Assembly: GCF_008704795.1 (NCBI RefSeq)
Contig: NZ_CP023690.1
Coordinates: 2,676,501-2,740,500 of the forward strand
Length of the DNA: 64,000 nt
Reading direction: 5' to 3'
DNA from: Streptomyces spectabilis
GTDB taxonomy: Bacteria; Actinomycetota; Actinomycetes; Streptomycetales; Streptomycetaceae
The notes under the pieces are model-generated. The model was given only the letters and a program-made list of their open reading frames with translations, was not told the origin of the DNA and made no database searches. Position numbers and translations under genes: made by a program. Positions 44,312-52,064 of the stretch are shown here, piece after piece (the first letter of the stretch is position 1; the number at the start of each line of letters is the position of its first letter).

Positions 44312-46132
44312 ATGACAACGAAAACCCCCAGCACCCCGGACACCCCGCGGCTCGCCAAAACCACCACCGGCACCCCCGTCTCCACCCTGCCCCTCCCCGA
44401 AAACATCGCCCGCGTCCTCGTCCTCATCGGCGCCACCACCGCCCTCATCGGCACCTTCCTCGCCTGGACCTGGACCACCGACTTCCCCGGCGACCTCACC
44501 GTCACCGGCTACCCCGGCGGCCTCCAACTCATCACCCTCACCGGCGCCGCCCTCACCCTCGTCTTCACCATCGCCGGATACCGCCCACCCGGACTCGGCT
44601 GGCTCCTCCCCGGCGGCACCAACAGCCCCGTCCTCCTCCTCACCCTCGGCGTCCTCGGCTCCACCGGCTACACCATGGGCGCCATCTCCGACCACCTCGG
44701 CGGCATCGTCAACCTCGAACCCGGCGCCTGGGTCTCCGGCATCGGCGCCCTCATCGCCGCCATCGGCGCCCTCGGCCTGCCCTCCGACACCCCCGACACC
44801 GAAACCACCAACCCCTGGCAACGCCTCCGCCACAGCTTCAAAGCACCCCCGCCCCCACGCGCCAAACAACTCCCCGACGCCGTCGAAATCCTCATCATCG
44901 CCGCCTCCTTCGGCATCGGCCTCTACGTCTTCGCCTACGGCATCGACGCGTACACCGAACTCTTCATCGGCTTCCTCATCACCGCCGGATTCGGCGCCAC
45001 CGCACTCCACCGCGCCGGACTCATCCCCCGCCTCAACACCCTCACCGCCAAACACCGCAACGTCACCTTCACCGCGGCCATCGTCGCCGCCGCCCTCTTC
45101 CCCTTCACCCAGAGCGACGCCAGCTACGCCCTCATCGGCGTCAACATCCTCATCTTCGCCACCGTCGCCCTCGGCCTGAACGTCGTCGTCGGCCTCGCCG
45201 GACTCCTCGACCTCGGATACGTCGCCTTCCTCGGCGTCGGCGCCTACACCGCGGCCCTCGTCTCCGGCTCCCCCGCCTCCACCTTCGACGTCCACTTCCC
45301 CTTCTGGGCCGCCGTCCTCACCGGCGCCGCCGCCTCCCTCGTCTTCGGCGTCATCATCGGCGCCCCCACCCTGCGACTCCGCGGCGACTACCTCGCCATC
45401 GTCACCCTCGGCTTCGGCGAAATCTTCCGCATCACCATGAACAACCTCAACGGAAGCGCAGGACCCGACCTCACCAACGGCGCCCAAGGCATCCCCAACA
45501 TCCCCGACCTCGAACTCCTCGGCTGGAACCTCGGCACGGAACACGACGTCCTCGGCTTCACCCTCAGCAGGCCCGCCAACTACTACCTGCTGATGCTCTT
45601 CTTCACCGCCATCGTCGTCCTCGTCTTCCGCCGCAGCGGCGAATCCCGCATCGGCCGCGCCTGGGTCGCCATCCGCGAAGACGAAACCGCCGCCACCGCC
45701 ATGGGCATCAACGGCTTCCGCGTCAAACTCATCGCCTTCGCCCTCGGCGCCACCCTCGCCGGATTCGCCGGCACCGTCCAAGCCCACGTCTCCTACAGCA
45801 TCACCCCCGAGCAATACCTCTTCGCCAACACCGTGCCGCCGAACTCCGCCTTCCTCCTCGCCGCCGTCATCCTCGGCGGCATGGGCACCATCAGCGGACC
45901 CCTCATCGGCGCCGCCCTGCTCTACCTCATCCCCGCCAAACTCCAATTCCTCGAGGACTACCAACTCCTCCTCTTCGGCCTCGCCCTCATCCTGCTCATG
46001 CGCTTCCGGCCCGAAGGCCTCGTCGCCAACAAGCGCGCCCAGCTCGAATACCACGAGACCGACCAACTCGACGTACCCGACCAGCAGAAACTCCCCGAAG
46101 GCACCGTCGGCGTCAGCAAGGCGGGGGCGTGA
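44312..46132 (+). CDS. livM: Branched-chain amino acid permease LivM, long form
   Basis: This permease subunit (606 aa) is about twice the length of the minimal LivM. The core permease lies at about residues 275-590, with VGLAGLLDLGYVAFLGVGAYT, GDYLAIVTLGFGEIFRI and RAWVAIREDETAATAMGIN. The first 270 residues hold six or so additional membrane helices with no LivM motif (VLVLIGATTALIGTFLAWTW, for example). The extension is of unknown purpose. The ATG at 44312 has no strong site; a GTG at 44303 overlaps the livH stop. The stop overlaps livG by four bases. Confidence 0.9.
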   Translation: MTTKTPSTPDTPRLAKTTTGTPVSTLPLPENIARVLVLIGATTALIGTFLAWTWTTDFPGDLTVTGYPGGLQLITLTGAALTLVFTIAGYRPPGLGWLLPGGTNSPVLLLTLGVLGSTGYTMGAISDHLGGIVNLEPGAWVSGIGALIAAIGALGLPSDTPDTETTNPWQRLRHSFKAPPPPRAKQLPDAVEILIIAASFGIGLYVFAYGIDAYTELFIGFLITAGFGATALHRAGLIPRLNTLTAKHRNVTFTAAIVAAALFPFTQSDASYALIGVNILIFATVALGLNVVVGLAGLLDLGYVAFLGVGAYTAALVSGSPASTFDVHFPFWAAVLTGAAASLVFGVIIGAPTLRLRGDYLAIVTLGFGEIFRITMNNLNGSAGPDLTNGAQGIPNIPDLELLGWNLGTEHDVLGFTLSRPANYYLLMLFFTAIVVLVFRRSGESRIGRAWVAIREDETAATAMGINGFRVKLIAFALGATLAGFAGTVQAHVSYSITPEQYLFANTVPPNSAFLLAAVILGGMGTISGPLIGAALLYLIPAKLQFLEDYQLLLFGLALILLMRFRPEGLVANKRAQLEYHETDQLDVPDQQKLPEGTVGVSKAGA

Positions 46133-47067
46133 CCACCATGACGACCACCACCACGACCACCGTCCTGCAAGCCAGCGGCGTCACCATGCGCTTCGGCGGC
46201 CTCACCGCCGTACGCTCCGTCGACCTCACCGTCAACAGCGGCGAAATCGTCGGCCTCATCGGACCCAACGGCGCCGGAAAAACCACCTTCTTCAACTGCC
46301 TCACCGGCCTCTACGTCCCCACCGAAGGCACCGTCGCCTACAAAGGCACCGTCCTGCCCGCCAAACCCCACCTCGTCACCGACGCAGGCATCGCCCGCAC
46401 CTTCCAGAACATCCGGCTCTTCGCCAACATGACCGTCCTCGAAAACGTCCTCGTCGGACGCCACACCAGGACGAAGGAAGGCCTCTGGTCAGCGCTGCTC
46501 CGCGGCCCCGGCTTCAAAAGGGCCGAAGCAGCCTCACACGCCCGCGCCATGGAACTCCTGGAATTCGTCGGCCTCGCCCACAAAGCCGACCACCTCTCCA
46601 GAAACCTCCCCTACGGCGAACAGCGGAAACTGGAGATCGCACGCGCCCTCGCCAGCGAACCGGGACTGCTCCTCCTCGACGAACCCACCGCGGGCATGAA
46701 CCCCCAGGAGACCCGCGCCGCCGAAGAACTCGTCTTCGCCATCCGCGACCAAGGCATCGCCATCCTCGTCATCGAGCACGACATGCGGTTCATCTTCAAC
46801 CTCTGCGACCGCGTCGCCGTCCTCGTCCAGGGCGAAAAACTCGTCGAAGGCAGCTCCGAAACCGTCCAGGCCGACGAACGCGTCATCGCCGCCTACCTCG
46901 GCACCCCCTTCGAAGGCGCACCCGGCGCCGCCGAAGTCGCCGAAGTGGAAGCGGCCGAAGCCCACCAGGAAGCCGCCACCCCCCTCAGCGACACCCCGCC
47001 GGACACACCCCACGACGAGGAAGACAGCGCCCCCCGCGCCACCGGCCCGGAAGGAACAGCCAAGTGA
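46129..47067 (+). CDS. livG: Branched-chain amino acid ABC ATPase LivG
   Basis: This ATP-binding subunit (312 aa) powers the Liv importer. Walker A is GPNGAGKTTFFN, the signature is LPYGEQRKLEIARAL and Walker B is LLLLDEPTAGMNPQE. The N-terminus is a run of threonines. After residue 255 an acidic, alanine-rich tail of about 55 residues (EVAEVEAAEAHQEAAT) is added, not seen in E. coli LivG. The GTG at 46129 overlaps the livM stop (GTGA); an ATG at 46138 is an alternative. Confidence 0.95.
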   Translation: MTTMTTTTTTTVLQASGVTMRFGGLTAVRSVDLTVNSGEIVGLIGPNGAGKTTFFNCLTGLYVPTEGTVAYKGTVLPAKPHLVTDAGIARTFQNIRLFANMTVLENVLVGRHTRTKEGLWSALLRGPGFKRAEAASHARAMELLEFVGLAHKADHLSRNLPYGEQRKLEIARALASEPGLLLLDEPTAGMNPQETRAAEELVFAIRDQGIAILVIEHDMRFIFNLCDRVAVLVQGEKLVEGSSETVQADERVIAAYLGTPFEGAPGAAEVAEVEAAEAHQEAATPLSDTPPDTPHDEEDSAPRATGPEGTAK

Positions 47068-47780
47068 CCGCACTACTCGAGGTCGAAGACCTCAGGGTCG
47101 CCTACGGCAAGATCGAAGCCGTCAAAGGCATCTCCTTCACCGTCGAAGCCGGACAGGTCGTCACCCTCATCGGCACCAACGGCGCCGGCAAGACCACCAC
47201 CCTCCGCACCCTCTCCGGCCTCCTCAAACCCTCCGCCGGAAAGATCAGCTTCGACGGGAAGCCCCTCCACGGCATCCCCGCCCACAAGATCGTCGCCCTC
47301 GGACTCGCCCACTCCCCCGAAGGCCGCCACATCTTCCCCCGCCTCACCATCGTCGAAAACCTCCTCCTCGGCGCCTACCTCCGCGACGACAAAGAAGGAA
47401 TCGACAAAGACATCCAACGCGCCTACGAACTCTTCCCCATCCTCGGCGAACGCCGCAAACAAGCCGCCGGCACCCTCTCCGGCGGCGAACAGCAAATGCT
47501 CGCCATGGGCCGCGCCCTCATGTCACGCCCCAAACTGCTCATGCTCGACGAACCCTCCATGGGCCTCTCCCCGATCATGATGCAGAAGATCATGCAGACC
47601 ATCAGCGAACTCAAATCCCAGGGCACCACCATCCTGCTCGTCGAGCAGAACGCCCAAGCCGCGCTCTCCCTCGCCGACCACGGACACGTCATGGAAGTCG
47701 GCCGCATCGCCCTCTCCGGCACAGGGCAGGACCTCCTCCACGACGAATCCGTACGCAAGGCCTACCTCGGCGAGGACTGA
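47064..47780 (+). CDS. livF: Branched-chain amino acid ABC ATPase LivF
   Basis: This is the second ATPase (238 aa) of the importer. Walker A is GTNGAGKTTTLR, the signature is LSGGEQQMLAMGRAL and Walker B is LLMLDEPSMGLSP. The closing HVMEVGRIALSGTGQDLLHDESVRKAYLG is the LivF form. The GTG overlaps the livG stop (GTGA), and AAGGA lies eight bases upstream. It ends the operon, with a long hairpin 21 bases after the stop. Confidence 0.95.
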   Translation: MTALLEVEDLRVAYGKIEAVKGISFTVEAGQVVTLIGTNGAGKTTTLRTLSGLLKPSAGKISFDGKPLHGIPAHKIVALGLAHSPEGRHIFPRLTIVENLLLGAYLRDDKEGIDKDIQRAYELFPILGERRKQAAGTLSGGEQQMLAMGRALMSRPKLLMLDEPSMGLSPIMMQKIMQTISELKSQGTTILLVEQNAQAALSLADHGHVMEVGRIALSGTGQDLLHDESVRKAYLGED

Positions 47781-47800
47781 GCCTGGCCCCTGGGCCCTAC

Positions 47801-47845
47801 GCAGCGAGGGCGGCCACCCCGGTGTGGGGTGACCGCCCTCGCTGC
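47801..47845 (+). terminator. liv operon terminator
   Basis: GCAGCGAGGGCGG (47801-47813) pairs with CCGCCCTCGCTGC (47833-47845); after one mismatch, CACCCC and GGGGTG extend the stem around a five-base loop. Confidence 0.85.
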
Positions 47846-47867
47846 GCTTCTCATCCGGCTTCCCGCC

Positions 47868-47911
47868 GGTGGGGGCCGGGCGCGCAGTTCCCCGCGCCCC
47901 TATCGGGCCGC
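47868..47911 (+). repeat. Dispersed repeat copy 3
   Basis: The exact core GCGCAGTTCCCCGCGCCCCT is at 47882-47901, flanked by GGTGGGGGCCGGGC and ATCGGGCCGCT. It lies between the liv terminator and the pdtaR stop. Confidence 0.8.
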
Positions 47912-47913
47912 TC

Positions 47914-48567
47914 TCAGCCCTTCGCCGCCTTCTTCTCCTCGGCGTCCTCGATGACCGCCTCCGCCACCTGCTGCATCGACAGCCGACGGTCCATCGACGT
48001 CTTCTGGATCCACCGGAACGCCGCCGGCTCCGTCAGGCCGTACTCCGTCTGCAGGATCGACTTCGCCCGGTCCACCAGCTTCCGCGTCTCCAGGCGCTGC
48101 GTGAGGTCCTCGACCTCCTTCTCCAGCGTCTTCAGCTCCGTGAACCGCGACACCGCCATCTCGATCGCCGGTACGACGTCACTCTTGCTGAACGGCTTCA
48201 CCAGGTACGCCATGGCGCCCGCGTCCCGGGCGCGCTCGACCAGGTCGCGCTGCGAGAACGCCGTCAGCATCAGCACCGGGGCGATCGACTCCTCCGCGAT
48301 CTTCTCCGCGGCGGAGATCCCGTCCAGGACGGGCATCTTCACGTCCAGGATCACCAGGTCCGGCTTGTGCTCCCGGGCCAGCTCGATCGCGGTCTCGCCG
48401 TCACCGGCCTCGCCGACGACCGTGTAGCCCTCCTCCTCCAGCATCTCCTTGAGGTCGAGACGGATCAGCGCCTCGTCCTCGGCGATGACGACACGGGTCG
48501 TCAGGGGCGGGACGTGCGACTTGTCGTCGGACGCGTCTACGGCCTTGGGCGACTCGGGCGGGGTCAC
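47914..48567 (-). CDS. pdtaR: ANTAR response regulator
   Basis: The product (217 aa) has an N-terminal receiver domain with phospho-acceptor Asp75 (LVILDVKMP), acidic patch EDE at 30-32 and the conserved Lys in AYLVKPF. An ANTAR RNA-binding domain follows at about 145-205 (LTQRLETRKLVDRAKSILQT, AFRWIQKTSMDRRLSMQQVA). PdtaR proteins stop transcription termination at ANTAR hairpins when phosphorylated; in Mycobacterium the partner is PdtaS. No kinase gene is adjacent. The GTG at 48567 has GAGGAG five bases upstream. The gene converges with livF. Confidence 0.93.
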   Translation of the reverse strand: MTPPESPKAVDASDDKSHVPPLTTRVVIAEDEALIRLDLKEMLEEEGYTVVGEAGDGETAIELAREHKPDLVILDVKMPVLDGISAAEKIAEESIAPVLMLTAFSQRDLVERARDAGAMAYLVKPFSKSDVVPAIEMAVSRFTELKTLEKEVEDLTQRLETRKLVDRAKSILQTEYGLTEPAAFRWIQKTSMDRRLSMQQVAEAVIEDAEEKKAAKG

Positions 48568-48668
48568 GGGGGCTCCTCGTTCCTGGCAGGTGCGCTGCCT
48601 CGTCAGGGTACCTAGCTGCGGCGCCCCGAGGTGAACCGGTATGCTTCCCGGGAGCGCGCAGCGCCCTG

Positions 48669-48752
48669 GCCGGGTTGGCGGAATAGGCTTACGCGGATGT
48701 CTCAAACACATCTGTCCGAAAGGACATACGGGTTCGAATCCCGTACCCGGCA
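48669..48752 (+). tRNA. tRNA-Leu (anticodon CAA)
   Basis: The acceptor arms GCCGGGT (48669-48675) and ACCCGGC (48745-48751) pair with discriminator A at 48752. The D arm has GGCGGAATAGGCTTACGC, the anticodon stem is GATGT/ACATC around CTCAAAC (anticodon CAA), the long variable arm is TGTCC-GAAA-GGACA, and the T arm is CGGGTTCGAATCCCG. It reads UUG. The CCA end is not encoded. It runs opposite to pdtaR and upstream of a LAGLIDADG-like gene. Confidence 0.95.
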
Positions 48753-48834
48753 CATCTTGCAGCGGAGGATCACGTTCTCGTGAACCTCCGCTTTTTGCTG
48801 CGCACGGAGACGATCAGTCGCGCAGAGTAGCCGC

Positions 48835-49623
48835 ATGAACTTCCACAGCACAGAGGTGCGACAGAAGGCGCTGACGCTCTTACGCGGGGGAGCAAGGAAC
48901 GCCGACGTCGCACGTCAGCTGAAAGTGCCGGTCGGCACCATCGGCTATTGGTGGCACATGGATCGCTCCAAACGGGGAGAGTGCCCCGGAAAACACGAGC
49001 CGAAATGCCCGCACTGCGACGGCGTGGCTCTCGATGAACCGGCGTATGCGTATCTACTCGGCCTCTACCTCGGCGACGGGCACATTATCCAGTACTCCGG
49101 GCACCGGGTACCCAGCCTCATGATCACCTGTACCGAATCGTGGGTCGGGCTCATGGACCTGTGCGAGCAGGCGATGCGCGCCGTCTTTCCGGACAACTCC
49201 GTCTGCCGCGTTCGCAGGACCGGCTGCAGCAACGTGAAGGTGTACTCGAACCACCTGTGGTGCATGTTCCCGCAGCACGGCCCCGGCAGAAAACACGAAC
49301 GAACCATCGCGCTCGAATCCTGGCAACAGGACATCGTCGACTCGTATCCCTGGGAGTTCATCCGGGGGCTCATCCACTCCGACGGGTGTCGGGTCACGAA
49401 CTGGACCACCCGGATCGTCGCGGGTGAGCGGAAGCGCTACGAGTACCCCCGGTACTTCTTCACCAACAAGTCCGACGACATCCGGAGGCTCTTCACCGAG
49501 ACCCTCGACAAGGTGGGAGTCGGGTGGACGAGCCTGGCTCGGGGCAGCGACCCGTTCAACATATCCATCGCCCGCAAGGCCTCCGTGGCGCTGATGGACG
49601 TGTACGTGGGGCCGAAGCACTGA
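48835..49623 (+). CDS. HTH-LAGLIDADG-like protein with TTA codon
   Basis: The product (262 aa) has three parts. Residues 7-40 form a helix-turn-helix (RQKALTLLRGGARNADVARQ, then GTIGYWW). Residues 50-61 carry a small zinc-like cluster (CPGKHEPKCPHC). The rest resembles a two-repeat LAGLIDADG nuclease: YLLGLYLGDGH at 73-83 with Asp81 and FIRGLIHSDGC at 175-185 with Asp183, both catalytic acids kept. It is free-standing, not in an intron or intein. Leu16 is a TTA codon (48880-48882), so translation should need bldA. The ATG has no strong ribosome site. It lies 82 bases after a tRNA-Leu gene. Whether it cuts DNA or only binds it is unknown. Confidence 0.85.
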   Translation: MNFHSTEVRQKALTLLRGGARNADVARQLKVPVGTIGYWWHMDRSKRGECPGKHEPKCPHCDGVALDEPAYAYLLGLYLGDGHIIQYSGHRVPSLMITCTESWVGLMDLCEQAMRAVFPDNSVCRVRRTGCSNVKVYSNHLWCMFPQHGPGRKHERTIALESWQQDIVDSYPWEFIRGLIHSDGCRVTNWTTRIVAGERKRYEYPRYFFTNKSDDIRRLFTETLDKVGVGWTSLARGSDPFNISIARKASVALMDVYVGPKH

Positions 49624-49633
49624 GTGCCCCGGT

Positions 49634-51064
49634 TCAGCGGGAGGCCTCGCCGATGTGGTGGACGCGGACCAGGTTGGTGGAGCCGGAGACTCCGGGCGGG
49701 GAGCCCGCGGTGATGATGACGGTGTCGCCCGGCCGGCAGCGGCCGATCTTGAGGAGGTGCTCGTCGACCTGGGCGACCATCGCGTCGGTGGAGTCGACGT
49801 GCGGGCCGAGGAAGGTCTCCACGCCCCAGGTGAGGTTGAGCTGGGAGCGGGTGGCCGGGTCGGGGGTGAAGGCGAGGAGGGGGATCGGGGAGCGGTAGCG
49901 GGAGAGGCGCTTGACGGTGTCGCCGGACTGGGTGAAGGCGACGAGGAACTTGGCGCCGAGGAAGTCGCCCATTTCGGCGGCGGCGCGGGCGACGGCGCCG
50001 CCCTGGGTGCGGGGCTTGTTGCGTTCGGTGAGGGGCGGGAGGCCCTTGGCCAGGATGTCTTCCTCGGCGGCTTCGACGATGCGGGCCATGGTGCGGACGG
50101 TCTCGATGGGGTATTTGCCGACGCTGGTCTCGCCGGAGAGCATGACGGCGTCGGTGCCGTCGATGACGGCGTTGGCGACGTCGGAGGCTTCGGCGCGGGT
50201 GGGCCGGGAGTTGTCGATCATCGAGTCGAGCATCTGGGTGGCGACGATGACGGGTTTGGCGTTGCGCTTGGCGAGTTTGACGGCGCGCTTCTGGACGATG
50301 GGGACTTGTTCCAGGGGCATTTCGACGCCGAGGTCGCCGCGGGCGACCATGATGCCGTCGAAGGCGGCGACGATGTCGTCGATGTTGTCGACGGCCTGGG
50401 GCTTTTCGACCTTGGCGATGACGGGGAGGCGGCGGTTCTCCTCGTCCATGATGCGGTGGACGTCGTCGATGTCGCGGCCGCTGCGGACGAAGGAGAGGGC
50501 GATGACGTCGAAGCCGGTGTTCAGGGCCCAGCGGAGGTCGGCTTCGTCCTTGTCGGAGAGGGCGGGGACGGAGACGGCGACGCCGGGGAGGTTGAGTCCC
50601 TTGTGGTCGGAGACCATGCCGCCTTCGATGACGGTGGTGGTGACGCGGGGGCCGTTGACGGCGGTGACTTCGAGGGTGACTTTGCCGTCGTCGACGAGGA
50701 TGCGTTCGCCGGTGGTGACGTCGTCGGCGAGGCCGGTGTAGGTGGTGCCGCAGATGTGGCGGTCGCCTTGGACGTCGGGTTCGACGGTGATGGTGAACTC
50801 GTCGCCGCGTTCGAGGAGTACGGGGCCTTCGGTGAAGCGGCCGAGGCGGATCTTCGGGCCTTGAAGGTCGGCGAGGATGCCGACGCTGCGGCCGGTCTCG
50901 TCGGCGGCCTTGCGCACGCGCCGGTAGCGGTCCTCGTGGTCGGCGTAGGTGCCGTGGCTGAGGTTGAAGCGTGCCACGTCCATTCCGGCTTCGACCAGGG
51001 TCTTGATCTGGTCGTAGGTGTCGGTGGCGGGTCCCAGGGTGCAAACGATTTTCGCTCGGCGCAT
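49634..51064 (-). CDS. pyk: Pyruvate kinase
   Basis: The enzyme (476 aa) transfers phosphate from phosphoenolpyruvate to ADP, the last step of glycolysis. It starts RRAKIVCTLGPAT and contains VEAGMDVARFNLSHG, the active-site signature IIAKVEKPQAVDNIDDIV-like region (VIAKVEKPQAVDNI), IMVARGDLGVEMP and the KPVIVATQMLDSMI helix. The C-terminal allosteric domain ends VTRSQLNLTWGVETF, then DTVIITAGSPPGVSGSTN. The ATG at 51064 has only GAAGA near it. It converges with the LAGLIDADG-like gene ten bases away. Confidence 0.96.
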   Translation of the reverse strand: MRRAKIVCTLGPATDTYDQIKTLVEAGMDVARFNLSHGTYADHEDRYRRVRKAADETGRSVGILADLQGPKIRLGRFTEGPVLLERGDEFTITVEPDVQGDRHICGTTYTGLADDVTTGERILVDDGKVTLEVTAVNGPRVTTTVIEGGMVSDHKGLNLPGVAVSVPALSDKDEADLRWALNTGFDVIALSFVRSGRDIDDVHRIMDEENRRLPVIAKVEKPQAVDNIDDIVAAFDGIMVARGDLGVEMPLEQVPIVQKRAVKLAKRNAKPVIVATQMLDSMIDNSRPTRAEASDVANAVIDGTDAVMLSGETSVGKYPIETVRTMARIVEAAEEDILAKGLPPLTERNKPRTQGGAVARAAAEMGDFLGAKFLVAFTQSGDTVKRLSRYRSPIPLLAFTPDPATRSQLNLTWGVETFLGPHVDSTDAMVAQVDEHLLKIGRCRPGDTVIITAGSPPGVSGSTNLVRVHHIGEASR

Positions 51065-51121
51065 GTCTTCGACAGTAGGCCTTACTGGCGGGTAGCGGAT
51101 TGGTTGGGCGTGACTACTCAA

Positions 51122-51155
51122 CAACCGTTGGATGAAAGGCTCTTGACAACTGTTG
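51122..51155. promoter_or_regulatory. Paired CAAC-N-GTTG palindromes upstream of pyk
   Basis: CAACCGTTG (51122-51130) and CAACTGTTG (51147-51155) are two nine-base palindromes 25 bases apart between pyk and the SIMPL gene. They could bind a dimeric regulator of pyk. No known consensus is claimed. Confidence 0.45.
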
Positions 51156-51216
51156 AAGTGTGCGGGCGCGTGCTCTGATGAGCATGTTCAAGGGTCGATG
51201 GGGTGGGTCGGTGGGC

Positions 51217-51921
51217 TCACAGTTGCGGTGGGTTCATGGTGAAGCGTGCGTTGACTTGGGCGTAGACGGACTGGCGTTGGGGTTCGAGGTCGAGTGCGGG
51301 GGCGGCTTCGGGGCCGCCGGCGAAGGCGGCGCGGGCCATTCCGGGGGGTGCGGGGTAGCCGTATGAGGGGGTGTTGTCGGCGCCGATGTCGGCGAGTTCG
51401 ATGAGGGCGTCGAGGGTGGTGCCGAGGGCTTCGGCGTATTCGCGGGCGCGTTGGACTGCTTCTTTGACGGCGTGTTGGCGTGCGGTGCGGTGGGCGGGTG
51501 AGGTGGGGCGCAGGGACCAGTAGGGGCCGTCGACGTGGGTGAGGTCGAGGTCGGCGATGCGGGTGGTGAGTTCGCCGAGTGCGGTGAAGTCGGTGAGTTC
51601 GGCGCTGATGTGGACGCGGCCGTGGTAGGTGCGGACGCGTTCGCCTTTGCCGCGTTTGGTGAGTTCGGGGGTGATGGAGAAGGCGCCGGTCTCGATGCGT
51701 TCGACGGCTTCGCCGTAGGTCTTGACGAGGGTGATGACGTCGTTGTTGCGGCGGGTGAGGTCGTTCAGGGCGTCGCGGCGGTCGGTGCCGCGGGCGCTGA
51801 CGGTGATGCCGATGCGGGCGATTTCGGGGTCGACTTCGAGGTGGGCTTCACCGCGGACGGCTACGCGTGGGGCGTGGGGGGTGCCGTAGGGGCTGGTGGG
51901 TGCGGTTTCGTCGGTGGTCAT
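51217..51921 (-). CDS. SIMPL (DUF541) domain protein
   Basis: The product (234 aa) is a single SIMPL domain (VAVRGEAHLEVDPEIARIGI, RTYHGRVHISAELTDFTALG and HAVKEAVQRAREYAEALG), a fold first linked to a mammalian signalling partner and common as a secreted or cytosolic protein in bacteria. There is no signal peptide here, so the Streptomyces form is likely cytosolic. Its function is unknown. The ATG at 51921 has no good ribosome site. It diverges from the 5'-nucleotidase gene, and the 143 bases between show no clear promoter. Confidence 0.9.
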   Translation of the reverse strand: MTTDETAPTSPYGTPHAPRVAVRGEAHLEVDPEIARIGITVSARGTDRRDALNDLTRRNNDVITLVKTYGEAVERIETGAFSITPELTKRGKGERVRTYHGRVHISAELTDFTALGELTTRIADLDLTHVDGPYWSLRPTSPAHRTARQHAVKEAVQRAREYAEALGTTLDALIELADIGADNTPSYGYPAPPGMARAAFAGGPEAAPALDLEPQRQSVYAQVNARFTMNPPQL

Positions 51922-52064
51922 GGGGTCACTGTCGCATCGCGGCCGGACGCGGGACAGTCACCGGATCGAAACCCGGCGGGTCTGTCGCGGGGCGACGTGG
52001 ACAGGTCAGAATCTACGCGCGTTACCGCTGTTCGTTCGTGTTGTACGTACTGGAGGAGTTCGAG

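Noticed and set aside
44168..46066. Long acidic open frame opposite livM
   Set aside because: It is a shadow of the C-rich codons of livM. The protein is almost only Gly, Glu, Asp and Val without domain structure.
48669..49623. Integrated element at the tRNA-Leu 3' end
   Set aside because: No integrase, excisionase or repeated tRNA 3' end was found in the following 15 kb; the genes there are mostly core.
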